Part shown: positions 37,430-46,167 of the stretch, in pieces
How the letters are laid out: each line of letters starts with the position of its first letter
Numbering within the stretch: the stretch's first letter is position 1
Assembly (NCBI RefSeq): GCF_014191305.1
Contig: NZ_JACHWJ010000001.1
Coordinates: 1,240,001-1,304,000 of the forward strand
From: Pseudoclavibacter helvolus
GTDB lineage: Bacteria > Actinomycetota > Actinomycetes > Actinomycetales > Microbacteriaceae
Length of the DNA stretch: 64,000 nucleotides
Direction of reading: 5' to 3'
Position numbers and translations under genes: made by a program
The notes under the pieces: model-generated
Database searches by the model: none
What the model saw: only the letters and a program-made list of their open reading frames with translations
Told to the model about the DNA's origin: nothing

Positions 37430-38803
37430 TCACACTTCGTAGTCGCCGAGCAGCTCGGTCACGAGGGCCGCAATATCGCTGCGCTCGGACCGGGTGAGCG
37501 TCATGTGGGCGAACAGCTTGTGTCCCTTGAGCGTCTCGATGACCGATGCGACGCCGTCGTGCCTGCCCACGCGCAGGTTGTCGCGCTGGGCAACGTCGTG
37601 TGTGAGGACGACTCGCGAATTCTTCCCGATCCGGGAGAGCATCGTGAGCAGCACGTTCCGCTCGAGCGACTGCGCCTCATCGACGATTACGAACGCGTCA
37701 TGCAATGAGCGGCCCCGGATGTGGGTGAGCGGAAGGATCTCGAGCATCCCGCGGTCGATGACCTCGTCGATGACGTTCTCCGAGACGATCGCGGACAGGG
37801 CGTCGTACACCGCCTGCCCCCACGGGTTCATCTTCTCGCCCTGGTCACCAGGCAAGAACCCGAGCTCCTGGCCGCCAACAGCGAAGAGGGGCCGGAAGAC
37901 CATGATCTTCCGGTGCAGTCCGCGCTCAAGCACCGACTCGAGGCCCGCGGCCAGGGCGAGGGCACTCTTCCCAGTGCCCGCGCGCCCACCCAGCGACACG
38001 ATGCCGATCGATGGATCGAGGAGGAGGTCGATGGCGAGGCGCTGCTCCGCCGAACGACCGTGCACGCCGAACACATCCAAGTCCCCACGGACAAGTCGGA
38101 CGGCGCCCTTCCCCGACACGCGTCCGAGAGCCGAACCGCGATCCGAGTGGATCACGAGGCTCGTGTTGATGGGCAGCTCGTCGACAACCGCGGTCGCGAC
38201 GCTCTCGTCCGTGTAGAGCGTGTCCAACTCATCCGCGCCAAGCGAGATCTCCGCGACGCCCGTGTAGCCGGTGTCGCGCGCCAGCTCCGCCCGATACTCC
38301 TCGGCCGCGAGGCCGATGGCCGAGGCTTTGACGCGCATAGGCAGGTCCTTCGAGACCACGGTCACCGCGAGCCCCTCACCTGCGAGGTTCTGCGCGACCG
38401 CGAGGATGCGTGTGTCGTTGTCTCCCAGTTGCATGCCGCTCGGAAGCACGCTCATGTTCGAGTGATTGAGCTCGACGCGCAGCGTGCCTCCCGCCTCGCC
38501 GATCGCGATCGGGAAGTCCAAGCGCTCGTGCTTGATGCGCAACTCGTCGAGGAACCTCAGCGCCTGGCGCGCGAAGTAACCGATCTCCGGGTCGTGGCGC
38601 TTCTTCTCGAGCTCCGTGATGACAACAACGGGAATGACAACGGCGTGCTCCGCGAAGCGGAACAGAGCCCTCGGATCGCTGAGCAGCACCGACGTGTCAA
38701 GCACGTAGGTGCGGGTCGAGACCAGGGAGTCGGGAGCCGTAGTCTGCACGGCGCCCCCTTCCTCGTTCTCGAGGTGGTCGGTGTTGCGCTGTGCGGGTGT
38801 CAC
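37430..38803 (-). CDS. PhoH family protein, PIN-PhoH fusion (PhoH2)
   Basis: The 457-aa protein joins an N-terminal PIN ribonuclease domain ([14 protein letters not shown], near residue 32, with further acidic residues to about 170) to a C-terminal PhoH ATPase. Walker A is [13 protein letters not shown] (near 272) and Walker B is [14 protein letters not shown] (near 368). Mycobacterial PhoH2 of this layout is reported as an RNA helicase and sequence-specific ribonuclease. A GTG at 38749 (VQTTAPDSL) with GGAAGGGGG in front is a serious alternative start. The chosen GTG has AAGGAG ten bases upstream. It is transcribed alone. Confidence 0.92.
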   Translation of the reverse strand: MTPAQRNTDHLENEEGGAVQTTAPDSLVSTRTYVLDTSVLLSDPRALFRFAEHAVVIPVVVITELEKKRHDPEIGYFARQALRFLDELRIKHERLDFPIAIGEAGGTLRVELNHSNMSVLPSGMQLGDNDTRILAVAQNLAGEGLAVTVVSKDLPMRVKASAIGLAAEEYRAELARDTGYTGVAEISLGADELDTLYTDESVATAVVDELPINTSLVIHSDRGSALGRVSGKGAVRLVRGDLDVFGVHGRSAEQRLAIDLLLDPSIGIVSLGGRAGTGKSALALAAGLESVLERGLHRKIMVFRPLFAVGGQELGFLPGDQGEKMNPWGQAVYDALSAIVSENVIDEVIDRGMLEILPLTHIRGRSLHDAFVIVDEAQSLERNVLLTMLSRIGKNSRVVLTHDVAQRDNLRVGRHDGVASVIETLKGHKLFAHMTLTRSERSDIAALVTELLGDYEV

Positions 38804-38909
38804 GGCAGTTCCGCTCCTTCGCCAAGCTCTCGCTCGTCGTTGGGTTACGTTACGACCACAGGGGGACTCTGTAGGTTGAAACGAACTTCGGGAACCTGTG
38901 GCCGTTTCG

Positions 38910-38928
38910 ATCAGGCACCGTACCTGAT
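38910..38928. promoter_or_regulatory. Inverted repeat in the uppS-phoH2 gap
   Basis: ATCAGG and CCTGAT form six-base arms around CACCGTA in the 205-base gap between uppS and phoH2. It may be the end of the uppS transcript or an operator for phoH2. There is no T-run and I cannot decide. The remaining gap, which also contains a relatively A/T-rich stretch at 38930-38990, shows no gene. Confidence 0.3.
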
Positions 38929-39008
38929 GGCATTAACGTACGACGATGGCCACCGCGCCACGCGCAGGCAAAAGTTAAATCTTGTGTCGTGTCTGTGAAC
39001 GACCGCGG

Positions 39009-39791
39009 CTACTGCCCGAAGCGACGCTGACGCGACGCGAAGTCGCGCAGGGCGCGCAGGAAATCGACCTCGCGCAGGTCGGGGCCGAGCGCTTCAACGA
39101 AGTAGAACTCCGAGTGCGCCGACTGCCAGAGCATGAAGTCGCTGAGGCGCTGCTCCCCCGACGTTCGGATCACGAGGTCAGGATCCGGCTGCCCGCCCGT
39201 GTAGAGATGCTCAGCGATGAGGTCAGGCGTGAGGATGTCCGCGAGGGTTGCGACGTCGCCCCCGTCCGCGGCGTGGGCACGCACGATCTGCCGCATGGCG
39301 TCCACGATCTCGTTGCGGCCTCCATACCCGACGGCGAGGTTGACGTGCATCCCGCGACGTTGTGCCGTGTCGCGCTGGAGGCGCTCCAGCGTGGCGCCGA
39401 GCCCCGCCGGCAGGTGCTCGGGCGAGCCGGCGTGGTGGACGCGCCAGCGCGCGTTCTCGGCGATCTGCATAGCGAGCTTCTCGATGATGTCGATGAGCGC
39501 GTCGAGTTCTTCACTGCTGCGGTTCTTGAGGTTGTCGTTCGAGAGCAGGTAGAGCGTGACGACCTGAACGCCTTCGCGGTCACACCAGGCGAGGAACTCC
39601 ATCATCTTCGCGGCACCGGCAGCATGCCCCTTAGCGGCGTCGCGCAGGCCAAGTTGCCGCGCCCAGCGCCGATTGCCGTCGATGATCATCGCGACGTGCT
39701 TGGGCTTCGGACGCCCGTGCAGAGAACGACGCAGCCGCCTCGTGTACAGCCCGTACAGGAAGCTCCGCAAGCTGGTGGGAATCATCGACAT
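39009..39791 (-). CDS. uppS: Isoprenyl transferase (cis-prenyl diphosphate synthase)
   Basis: This cytoplasmic enzyme condenses isopentenyl diphosphate onto an allylic primer with cis geometry, supplying the polyprenyl carrier lipid for cell-wall synthesis. The 260-aa protein has the signature MIIDGNRRWARQ (catalytic Asp at residue 38), TLYLLSNDNLKNRS, VNLAVGYGGRNEIVDA and the C-terminal LVIRTSGEQRLSDFMLWQ. Actinobacteria often carry two such enzymes (short-chain and long-chain). Synteny with hemolysin III and mca points to the Rv1086-like Z-farnesyl type, by position only. Confidence 0.93.
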   Translation of the reverse strand: MSMIPTSLRSFLYGLYTRRLRRSLHGRPKPKHVAMIIDGNRRWARQLGLRDAAKGHAAGAAKMMEFLAWCDREGVQVVTLYLLSNDNLKNRSSEELDALIDIIEKLAMQIAENARWRVHHAGSPEHLPAGLGATLERLQRDTAQRRGMHVNLAVGYGGRNEIVDAMRQIVRAHAADGGDVATLADILTPDLIAEHLYTGGQPDPDLVIRTSGEQRLSDFMLWQSAHSEFYFVEALGPDLREVDFLRALRDFASRQRRFGQ

Positions 39792-39843
39792 AGTTCGAAC
39801 AACGTACCGGACCTCGAGTTAGATCCGCGTGCACGGGGCCGCG

Positions 39844-39849
39844 TAGAGT
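39844..39849 (+). promoter_or_regulatory. -10 box for a leaderless hemolysin III transcript
   Basis: TAGAGT ends six bases before the GTG at 39856, so the transcript should start at the initiation codon. There is no ribosome-binding site upstream. It resembles the arrangement at 9440, 24446 and 45526. Confidence 0.4.
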
Positions 39850-39855
39850 GCGAGG

Positions 39856-40596
39856 GTGGCTTCAGAACATCACGCTGACGCGGAACTCGACCCGGGCCCA
39901 GAGCCGACGGTGCACTTGCCCCTGCTCGAGGCTGACTCGGGGGCTCCCCTCACCGAGGTGAAACCGTCCTGGCGTGGCTGGGTGCACGCTGGCACGCTCC
40001 CCGTATCCATCGCGGCGGGAATCGTGCTCATCCTGCTCGCCGAGGGCACAACGGCCAAGCTCGCGTGCGCGCTCTACGCCGTCTGCTCGTGGCTGCTCTT
40101 CGGCATCTCTGCGCTCTACCACCGCTTCAACTGGAACGAGAAGACGCGTGTCGCGCTCAAGCGCTTCGACCATGCCAACATCTTCCTGCTCATCTCGGGA
40201 ACGTACGCGCCCATCGCGCTGGTCGCTCTGCCGCCAGACAAGGGCTGGCCGTTGTTCGCGATCGTATGGGGCGCGGCCCTGCTCGGCATCTGCTTCCGTG
40301 TGTTCTGGATCGGCGCCCCGCGCTGGCTGTACGTCGCGCTCTACATCGCCCTTGGCTGGGCAGCGGTTGCCTACCTCGGCGACATCGCGGCCGTGAACGT
40401 CGCCACGGTAGTGCTCATCGTCGTCGGCGGGCTGTTCTACACAGCAGGCGCCGTTTTCTACGCGCTCAAACGGCCGAACCTCTGGCCAGGACACTTCGGC
40501 TTCCACGAGCTATTCCACGTCTTCACGGTGCTCGCGTTCCTCAGCCAGTGGACCGGCATCCTGCTGCTTTGCATCGACCCGCCGGTCTTCGCCTAG
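39856..40596 (+). CDS. trhA: Hemolysin III family membrane protein (TrhA/YqfA type)
   Basis: The 246-aa protein has seven membrane helices and the hemolysin III/PAQR motifs: YHRFNWNEKTRVALKRFDHA (His/Asp), and C-terminal HFGFHELFHVFTVLAF with two His residues likely to bind metal. In other bacteria TrhA influences membrane homeostasis. Haemolysis is not implied. It starts at GTG 39856, probably without a leader. The stop shares the tetranucleotide CTAG (40593-40596) with that of the convergent small membrane-protein gene. Confidence 0.9.
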   Translation: MASEHHADAELDPGPEPTVHLPLLEADSGAPLTEVKPSWRGWVHAGTLPVSIAAGIVLILLAEGTTAKLACALYAVCSWLLFGISALYHRFNWNEKTRVALKRFDHANIFLLISGTYAPIALVALPPDKGWPLFAIVWGAALLGICFRVFWIGAPRWLYVALYIALGWAAVAYLGDIAAVNVATVVLIVVGGLFYTAGAVFYALKRPNLWPGHFGFHELFHVFTVLAFLSQWTGILLLCIDPPVFA

Positions 40597-40943
40597 TCGG
40601 CAGCCTTCTTGACGTCTGACGCGACGTCACCTTCGGCAGTCTCGCTCGGGTTGTGCGCCGTCCCAGCACCGCCCTCGGCTGGCGCCTCTGCTGCGGCCGC
40701 CTCGTTGGCCGCGACCTCAGCCTGCAGCTGCTCGCGGATGCGTGCCCTCGCCTGCACCCGGCTCGTGCGGCGAATGAGGTCCATGACGAGCAGCCCGGTC
40801 GCGACGGCGACGAAGATGAAGACGAAGAAGCCCAGCGGCCCCGGCGTGACGTCGTCGGGGTTGAAGGGCAGCTCCTCCCCCGGCGTCGGTGCTGCTGACG
40901 CCAGGGAGAGAACCCAGTTCGGGGCGTAGGCGAGCAGCATCAC
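40593..40943 (-). CDS. Small membrane protein next to mca
   Basis: The 116-aa protein has a short N-terminal hydrophobic stretch, one clear membrane helix (GPLGFFVFIFVAVATGLLVM, about 35-54) and a cytoplasmic tail (RRTSRVQARARIREQL) that ends in Ala/Glu-rich low complexity. A small membrane protein adjoining mca is conserved in actinobacteria (Rv1083-like in M. tuberculosis). Its role is unknown. The ATG overlaps the mca stop by four bases (ATGA), so the two are translated together. Confidence 0.7.
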   Translation of the reverse strand: MMLLAYAPNWVLSLASAAPTPGEELPFNPDDVTPGPLGFFVFIFVAVATGLLVMDLIRRTSRVQARARIREQLQAEVAANEAAAAEAPAEGGAGTAHNPSETAEGDVASDVKKAAD

Positions 40944-41836
40944 TCGCCAGCCTCCGCAGAGCCCTGCTTGTCATCATTGCGTTCGTCGACACCGGCAAAC
41001 AGATCGGTCTCGGGCGTGGGCGCGTCAACGCGAGAGTCGATGAGCTCGAAGTCGTCGTACGGGTAGGCCGCGGCCTCGACGTCCCTTGGGATCGCGAAGA
41101 AGCCACTGTCAGGGGCCACCTGGCTCGCGTGTGAGCGCAGAGCGGAGTCGCGCGCATCGAAGAACTTGTCGATCTGGATCTGCGTCGTCACGTTGCTCGG
41201 CTTGTCGCGCATCCACGCGAGCATCTGTTCGAGGCGCTCGAGGAGCGGCGACTCCGGGTCGAGCGCCTTGATGTGCTGCAGGAGGCTGTCAGCCCGTCGC
41301 CCGTTCATGGTGCGGTCGTAGTAGAGCTTCGAGATTCGCCACGGCGCCCCAAGCTCGGGGTGGGTGGCGAGGCCAGACTCACGCCACACCCGCATCGACA
41401 CATCGTGGCTGCGGATGTGGTCCGGATGTGGGTAGCCGCCGTTCTCGTCATAGGTGACGAGCACGTGCGGCCTGAACTCACGCACGATGCGCAGCAGTGG
41501 GCGCGAGGAGATGTCGACCGGGATGCTCGCAAACGAGTTGACGGGAAGCGATCCGTCCTCGGAGGCCATCCCCGAATCGACGTACCCGAGCCAACGATGC
41601 TCGACCCCGAGGATCTCCTGGGCGGCGGCCATCTCGACTCGACGAAGCCCGGCAAGGTCTCGCTGAGCGTGGTAGACCGATTCGAGTCCAGGGTTGAGGA
41701 TGTCCCCAGCCTCGCCGCCGGTGCAACTGACCACCATGACTTCGGCGCCAGCGGCACGGTACGAAGCGTACGTCGCTGCGCCCTTGCTTGACTCGTCATC
41801 GGGATGGGCGTGGACCGCCAACAGTCGAAGTGTCAC
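40940..41836 (-). CDS. mca: Mycothiol S-conjugate amidase
   Basis: Mca hydrolyses mycothiol conjugates of electrophiles, releasing a mercapturate for export and glucosaminyl-inositol for reuse. The 298-aa protein has the zinc-binding motifs AHPDDE (residues 10-15) and YPHPDHIRSHD (near 145), and the Mca-type region TYDENGGYPHPDH that separates it from the deacetylase MshB only subtly. Flanking genes (DUF4307 and greA upstream, small membrane protein downstream) are those of mycobacterial mca, which supports Mca over MshB. It starts at GTG 41836, with GAGGAG about six bases upstream, and diverges from the DUF4307 gene. Confidence 0.93.
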   Translation of the reverse strand: MTLRLLAVHAHPDDESSKGAATYASYRAAGAEVMVVSCTGGEAGDILNPGLESVYHAQRDLAGLRRVEMAAAQEILGVEHRWLGYVDSGMASEDGSLPVNSFASIPVDISSRPLLRIVREFRPHVLVTYDENGGYPHPDHIRSHDVSMRVWRESGLATHPELGAPWRISKLYYDRTMNGRRADSLLQHIKALDPESPLLERLEQMLAWMRDKPSNVTTQIQIDKFFDARDSALRSHASQVAPDSGFFAIPRDVEAAAYPYDDFELIDSRVDAPTPETDLFAGVDERNDDKQGSAEAGE

Positions 41837-41932
41837 TGGTCTCCTCGTGGAACGTTAACCTAGATAGAGAGCCTATCTCGCGTGGCCGCCTGTTTCTGGC
41901 CGCGCACGACCTCCCGCCGAGAGGAAACCCCC

Positions 41933-42388
41933 GTGTCAGCTGAACGCGAAACCGCCGCAGCCGCCGCTCCCGCAGCTGACCTCGCCGACCGTGCTGATCT
42001 CATGGACCGCTACGGCACACGCTCGCAGCGCTCGGAGAAGAAACCGGAGCGTTGGATCTGGATGGTCGTCGGCATCTTCGTCATCGCCGTCGTCGCGTTC
42101 TGGGCGACAACCACTGTCGGGCCCGTGTCCTCGTCGGCGATCCGTGCCGACACGGTGCGATTCTCGATCGTCGACAGCGCGAACGTGAGTTTCGACTACC
42201 GGATCACAGCTCCGGCGGGTACCGAGGTCACCTGCGCCATCGAGATCCGCGACGAGCAGCAGGCTGTTGTCGGCTGGGACATCGTCGATGTTCCGCCGAG
42301 CGAAGAGCCATCCCAGGTCCTGAACGTGCAGGTGCGAACGACGAAGGCCGGCACGACGGCTTTGGTGAAGGAATGCTGGTTGCCGTAG
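41933..42388 (+). CDS. DUF4307 domain-containing protein
   Basis: The 151-aa protein is a single-pass membrane protein. A charged N terminus containing DLMDRYGTRSQRSEKK leads to one helix (WIWMVVGIFVIAVVAFWATT, about 55-75) and an extracytoplasmic beta-rich domain ending VKECWLP. This is the DUF4307 family, Rv1081c-like, found beside mca and greA across actinobacteria, with unknown function. I start at GTG 41933 (VSAERETAAAA) with GAGGA eight bases upstream. The longer frame from 41882 has no such site. Confidence 0.85.
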   Translation: MSAERETAAAAAPAADLADRADLMDRYGTRSQRSEKKPERWIWMVVGIFVIAVVAFWATTTVGPVSSSAIRADTVRFSIVDSANVSFDYRITAPAGTEVTCAIEIRDEQQAVVGWDIVDVPPSEEPSQVLNVQVRTTKAGTTALVKECWLP

Positions 42389-42401
42389 AATGAGCAGTGA
42401 G

Positions 42402-42421
42402 GCCCTGACTCGTGTCAGGGC
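42402..42421 (+). terminator. Terminator hairpin between DUF4307 gene and greA
   Basis: Perfect eight-base arms GCCCTGAC/GTCAGGGC with loop TCGT are followed by TTTGG. It starts 14 bases after the DUF4307 stop and ends 35 bases before greA, so it can end the first transcript or attenuate greA. The greA promoter would then have to lie within or before it. Confidence 0.7.
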
Positions 42422-42455
42422 TTTGGTCATATCCGGCTGCACAAGGAGTTCCAGC

Positions 42456-42941
42456 ATGGCTAACCCATCGGTGACCTGGCTCACCCAGGAGACTTATGAC
42501 CGCCTCAAGGCGGAGCTCGATGAGCTCGCCGTGAACGGTCGCGAAGAGATCGCCAAGCGCATCGAGGAGGCGCGCGAAGACGGCGACCTCAAGGAGAACG
42601 CCGGCTACCACGCGGCGAAGGACGAGCAGGGCAAGATCGAGGCCCGAATCAACCAGCTCGAGACGATGCTGAAGAACTCCGAGGTGCGCGAAGCGCCAGA
42701 GGCATCTGGCATCGTCGAGACCGGCACCGTTGTCACGGCCAAGATCGGCGGCAAGGAGCAGAAGTTCCTCCTCGGCAGCCGTGAGATGGCAGATCAGACA
42801 CAGCTGCGCGTGTACTCGGGCGAGAGCCCGCTCGGAGCCTCGATCCTCGGCCTCGCTGTTGGCGGCTCCACGAGCTACGAGGCGCCGAACGGCAACTCCA
42901 TCGAGGTCGAGATCGTCGAAGTCGAGACCTTCCACCCGTAG
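42456..42941 (+). CDS. greA: Transcription elongation factor GreA
   Basis: GreA rescues backtracked RNA polymerase by stimulating transcript cleavage. The 161-aa protein has the N-terminal coiled coil (about 10-78) with the acidic tip (EEAREDGDLKENAGYHAAKDEQ, catalytic D/E) and the C-terminal FKBP-like domain ending LGASILGLAVGGSTSYEAPNG. The ATG has AAGGAG about seven bases upstream, which sets the start against the longer frame at 42390. A palindromic terminator follows the stop. Confidence 0.97.
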   Translation: MANPSVTWLTQETYDRLKAELDELAVNGREEIAKRIEEAREDGDLKENAGYHAAKDEQGKIEARINQLETMLKNSEVREAPEASGIVETGTVVTAKIGGKEQKFLLGSREMADQTQLRVYSGESPLGASILGLAVGGSTSYEAPNGNSIEVEIVEVETFHP

Positions 42942-42984
42942 CCACGGGACGCCTCACGGCGCCCGAAGCAACGCTGCAAGACAG

Positions 42985-43014
42985 GAAGAGGACCTCCCGC
43001 GGGAGGTCCTCTTC
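42985..43014. terminator. Bidirectional terminator between greA and ilvA
   Basis: A perfect 30-base palindrome with 15-base arms (GAAGAGGACCTCCCG and complement) stands between convergent greA and ilvA. In practice the loop would be the central four bases. The A/T-richer outer stem gives a short T-rich tail on either strand, close to a classical rho-independent terminator. Confidence 0.85.
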
Positions 43015-43041
43015 TCGTTGGTTCGGCGCCGGATGCTCAGG

Positions 43042-44289
43042 TCATGGCATGGGTGCAGCGTCGCGGCTCGTGCGCGGCTGGTAGCCGAGGGCCCGAAGCG
43101 CATCCATGACCTGGTGCGAATGCTCGGTGCCGCGCGTCTCGACGGACACCTCGAGCTCGACGTGACTGACCTGCAGACCCTTGTTGTGGCGGGTGTGCAG
43201 CACCTCCACGACGTTGGCATTGACTTCGCTGATGGTCTTCGCGATGAGCGCGAGCTGACCAGGCACGTCCTGCAGCTCGATGACGAGCTTCAAGTAGCGG
43301 TCCGACGCAGCCAGGCCGCGGCTGAGGACCTTCTCGAGCATGAGCGGGTCGATGTTGCCACCGGACAGGATCGCGACGGTTGTGCCGGCGTCCTTGATCT
43401 TATCTGCGAGGATCGCCGCCACCGCGGTCGCCCCGGCGGGCTCTGCGACGAGCTTCGCACGCTCCACGAGTAGCAGGATCGCGCGAGAGATGTCGTCCTC
43501 TGAAACGGTCACCACTTCATCCACGAGGTCGCGGACAACCTCGAACGTGATGTCGCCAGGCACGTCGACGGCGATGCCATCAGCGATCGTCGGGCGGGCT
43601 TGAATCTTGACCGGGTGGCCCGCCTCCAGCGAGACCGGGAAGGGCGCGGAGTTGGCCGCCTGCACGCCGATGATGCGAATCGGGCGGCCGCGCTGCTCCC
43701 CAAGGAGCTTCGCCGCGACACTGACGCCGGAGATGAGGCCCCCGCCGCCGATGGGCACGATGATCGTGTCGACGTCTGGCGCCTGCTCGAGGATGTCGAG
43801 TGCAAGCGTCGCCTGGCCAGTGATGATGTCGGCGTGGTCGTACGGGTGGATGAACTCCGCACCAGTATCCGCCGCGAACTGCTTCGCGGCTAGCAGTGCA
43901 TCAGCGACGTTCACCCCGGTGAGGACGACCTCCGCGCCGTACCCGCGGGTCGCCTGCAACTTGGGCAGCGGCACTCCAACAGGCATGAAGATCGTCGCCT
44001 TGATGCCGAGCTGTCGTGCCGCGAACGCGACGCCCTGGGCGTGATTGCCGGCGGATGCGGCAACGACTCCGCGGGAGCGTTGCTCTTCGCTCAGCTGCGA
44101 CAGGCGGTACGTGGCACCGCGGATCTTGTACGAGCCCGTGCGCTGCATGTTCTCGCATTTGAGGAGCACCGGCGAGCCGAGCTTCTCCGAGAGGAAGCGA
44201 GCCGAGTCGATCGGGGTCTGCGAGATGACCTGCCGCACGATTTCCCGTGCGGCGACGATCTGTTCCAGCGTGATGGTGGGAGCGGTCAT
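43042..44289 (-). CDS. ilvA: Threonine ammonia-lyase (threonine dehydratase)
   Basis: This PLP enzyme deaminates threonine to 2-oxobutanoate, the first step toward isoleucine. The 415-aa protein shows the Schiff-base lysine K55 in TGSYKIRGATYRL, the serine/glycine loop SAGNHAQGVA and the PLP phosphate loop GGGGLISGVSVAAK. An ACT-like regulatory domain covers about 330-405 (YLKLVIELQDVPGQLALIAK). The single short ACT domain resembles the catabolic/TdcB-like or short actinobacterial IlvA rather than E. coli IlvA with two. The ATG overlaps the stop of the AI-2E permease gene (ATGA). Confidence 0.92.
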   Translation of the reverse strand: MTAPTITLEQIVAAREIVRQVISQTPIDSARFLSEKLGSPVLLKCENMQRTGSYKIRGATYRLSQLSEEQRSRGVVAASAGNHAQGVAFAARQLGIKATIFMPVGVPLPKLQATRGYGAEVVLTGVNVADALLAAKQFAADTGAEFIHPYDHADIITGQATLALDILEQAPDVDTIIVPIGGGGLISGVSVAAKLLGEQRGRPIRIIGVQAANSAPFPVSLEAGHPVKIQARPTIADGIAVDVPGDITFEVVRDLVDEVVTVSEDDISRAILLLVERAKLVAEPAGATAVAAILADKIKDAGTTVAILSGGNIDPLMLEKVLSRGLAASDRYLKLVIELQDVPGQLALIAKTISEVNANVVEVLHTRHNKGLQVSHVELEVSVETRGTEHSHQVMDALRALGYQPRTSRDAAPMP

Positions 44290-45518
44290 ACCGTGCTTGC
44301 CTTCTGTTCGCGCAGTGATTTTTCGCGCTTGGATTTCGGGGGTTGTGTGATCTTCGTCGGATCAGGCTCGTCACGCCAAGTGCCACGCGAGATGAACTGG
44401 ACCATCACCTTGCCTGCGGCGACCAGCGGGACCGCGAAGACGGCACCGGCGATGCCACCGAAGATCGTGCCGGCACTCACGGAGAGCAGGACGGCGAGCG
44501 GATGCAGCTTGACCGCGCTTCCCATGATGAGCGGCTGCAGGATGTGCGACTCGATCTGCATGACGGCGACAACGACGATGAGCATGATGAGCGCGTTGAG
44601 GAAGCCGTTGTAGGCCAACGCCACTGCGACGGCGATCGTTCCGGCCGAGATCGCACCGATGTAGGGAACGAAGGACGCGAGGAACACGATCACGCCGATG
44701 GGTAGCGCGAACGGCACCTGCAGGATGACGGCACCCAGGTAGATTCCGACGGCGTCGATGAGGGCAACAAGCACCTGGACTCGCACATAATGCCCGACGG
44801 AGATCCAGCCGCGCTGGCCCGCCCCATCGATGGCAGCGCGGGCGCTCTTCGGGAAGATCGACACGATGAACAGCCAAATGCTGCGGCCGTCGAGCAGATA
44901 GAAGATCAGCGCGAAGGCCGTGACGAGCGTTCCCGCGAGGAACGCGGCCACGTTGGAGCCGACGGAGAGGGCCTGCGAGGCGATCGAGTTGACGTTCGAC
45001 TGCACCCACCCGACGAGCTGGCCGAGTCCGTCATCTACCTGCTGCTCGGTGACGTGGAGCGGGGAGTCCGCGAGGAACTGCAACGCGAGCTGATACTGCG
45101 CCTCGAGCTTCCCGAGGTCGAGGTTGAAGCCCTGCGCGAACTGACTGATGACCAGGGTGATGAGCGTTCCGATCGCCACCAAGAGCACGATCAGCGACAG
45201 GATGAGCGCCGCCCACCTCGGCAGACCGCTCCCTACAAGCCACTTCATGAGCGGCGCGAGCAGCGACGCCAGGAGCGCCGCGACGAGCAGCGGGATGACA
45301 AGGATCGACGCCTGGGCGACGAGCCATCCGAGCGGGATCAGCGCGAGCAGGATCGCAACGCTGCGCCAGGCCCAAGCGGCACCGATGCGGAGCCCGCGTG
45401 GCACCAGTTCGTCTTCGCTCTCGTTGCGCTGCGCTGGCGTGGGGTTCTGCGCCAGCGTGGAGCCGGTTCTCGGCGATGCCGCCTTGGCGGCTACCTCGTC
45501 GAGGTCACTTTCGGTCAT
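44286..45518 (-). CDS. AI-2E family transporter
   Basis: The 410-aa protein has about eight membrane helices and the family landmarks VLVALIDAVGIYLGAVILQVP and VPYIGAISAGTIAV. It ends in a basic tail (SKREKSLREQKAS). The family (UPF0118/PerM) includes the AI-2 exporter TqsA and sodium/proton antiporters. The substrate cannot be told here. It starts at ATG 45518 (MTESDLDEVAA), seven bases after TAGTAT, so it is likely leaderless. Its stop overlaps ilvA, giving one transcript. Confidence 0.85.
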   Translation of the reverse strand: MTESDLDEVAAKAASPRTGSTLAQNPTPAQRNESEDELVPRGLRIGAAWAWRSVAILLALIPLGWLVAQASILVIPLLVAALLASLLAPLMKWLVGSGLPRWAALILSLIVLLVAIGTLITLVISQFAQGFNLDLGKLEAQYQLALQFLADSPLHVTEQQVDDGLGQLVGWVQSNVNSIASQALSVGSNVAAFLAGTLVTAFALIFYLLDGRSIWLFIVSIFPKSARAAIDGAGQRGWISVGHYVRVQVLVALIDAVGIYLGAVILQVPFALPIGVIVFLASFVPYIGAISAGTIAVAVALAYNGFLNALIMLIVVVAVMQIESHILQPLIMGSAVKLHPLAVLLSVSAGTIFGGIAGAVFAVPLVAAGKVMVQFISRGTWRDEPDPTKITQPPKSKREKSLREQKASTV

Positions 45519-45525
45519 AGGCTCA

Positions 45526-45531
45526 ATACTA
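45526..45531 (-). promoter_or_regulatory. -10 box for a leaderless AI-2E permease-ilvA transcript
   Basis: On the minus strand TAGTAT stands seven bases before the ATG at 45518, which lacks a ribosome-binding site. Transcription should begin at or near the start codon. Confidence 0.4.
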
Positions 45532-45558
45532 CGAGCGCCTGCGGGCGCGAACGTGCCA

Positions 45559-46128
45559 CTAGAACTGCACTCGCGGGGGCTGCGAGATGGCGGCACGATC
45601 TGCCACCTCGAAGAATGCTCGCTGCTCGTAGTGCAGCGGACCGGCCACAAGATTGTTGGGGAACACCTTCACCTTGGTGTTGTACTCGCGGACGCCACCA
45701 TTGTAGAAGCGCCGGGACGCCTGGATCCGATTTTCGACGTCGACGAGATCTGACTGCAGCTGCAGGAACTCCCGGCTCGACTGCAGCTGCGGGTACGCCT
45801 CCGAAGCCGCAAACAGCCCACGAAGCGCACCCTGCACGCGATTCTCAGCAGCGCTCATCTCTTCGGGGGTCTCCGCCTGCGAGCTGGCTTGGCGGGCCTC
45901 AGCAAACGCAGCAAACACCTTGTCTTCGTGTGTCGCGAACCCTCGCAGGCGTGCTTCGAGCTGCGGCAGCAGCTCCTCACGGGCGGCAAGCTGCGCCGCG
46001 ATGTCGCCCCACGCACCGTCGACGCGCGAGCTCAAGCGCTTCAACGAGCGACTGGTGGCGACCGCATACACGGCGATGGCGATGACGATGAGGAGCACGG
46101 CTCCGACGGCGATCCAGACTTCGAGCAT
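45559..46128 (-). CDS. LemA family protein
   Basis: The 189-aa protein has an N-terminal membrane helix (VWIAVGAVLLIVIAIAVYAV, residues 4-23) with the rest outside or inside as a helical bundle. It shows the LemA signature EYNTKVKVFPNNLVAG followed by the conserved YEQRAFFEV, and ENRIQASRRFYNGGVREYN. LemA proteins are of unknown function. Some assist membrane-protein assembly. It lies 40 bases upstream of the AI-2E gene and downstream of lipA, all on the minus strand. Confidence 0.92.
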   Translation of the reverse strand: MLEVWIAVGAVLLIVIAIAVYAVATSRSLKRLSSRVDGAWGDIAAQLAAREELLPQLEARLRGFATHEDKVFAAFAEARQASSQAETPEEMSAAENRVQGALRGLFAASEAYPQLQSSREFLQLQSDLVDVENRIQASRRFYNGGVREYNTKVKVFPNNLVAGPLHYEQRAFFEVADRAAISQPPRVQF

Positions 46129-46167
46129 GCCGGAATGGTATCCCGCCTCGACTGCAAGACGGCGGGG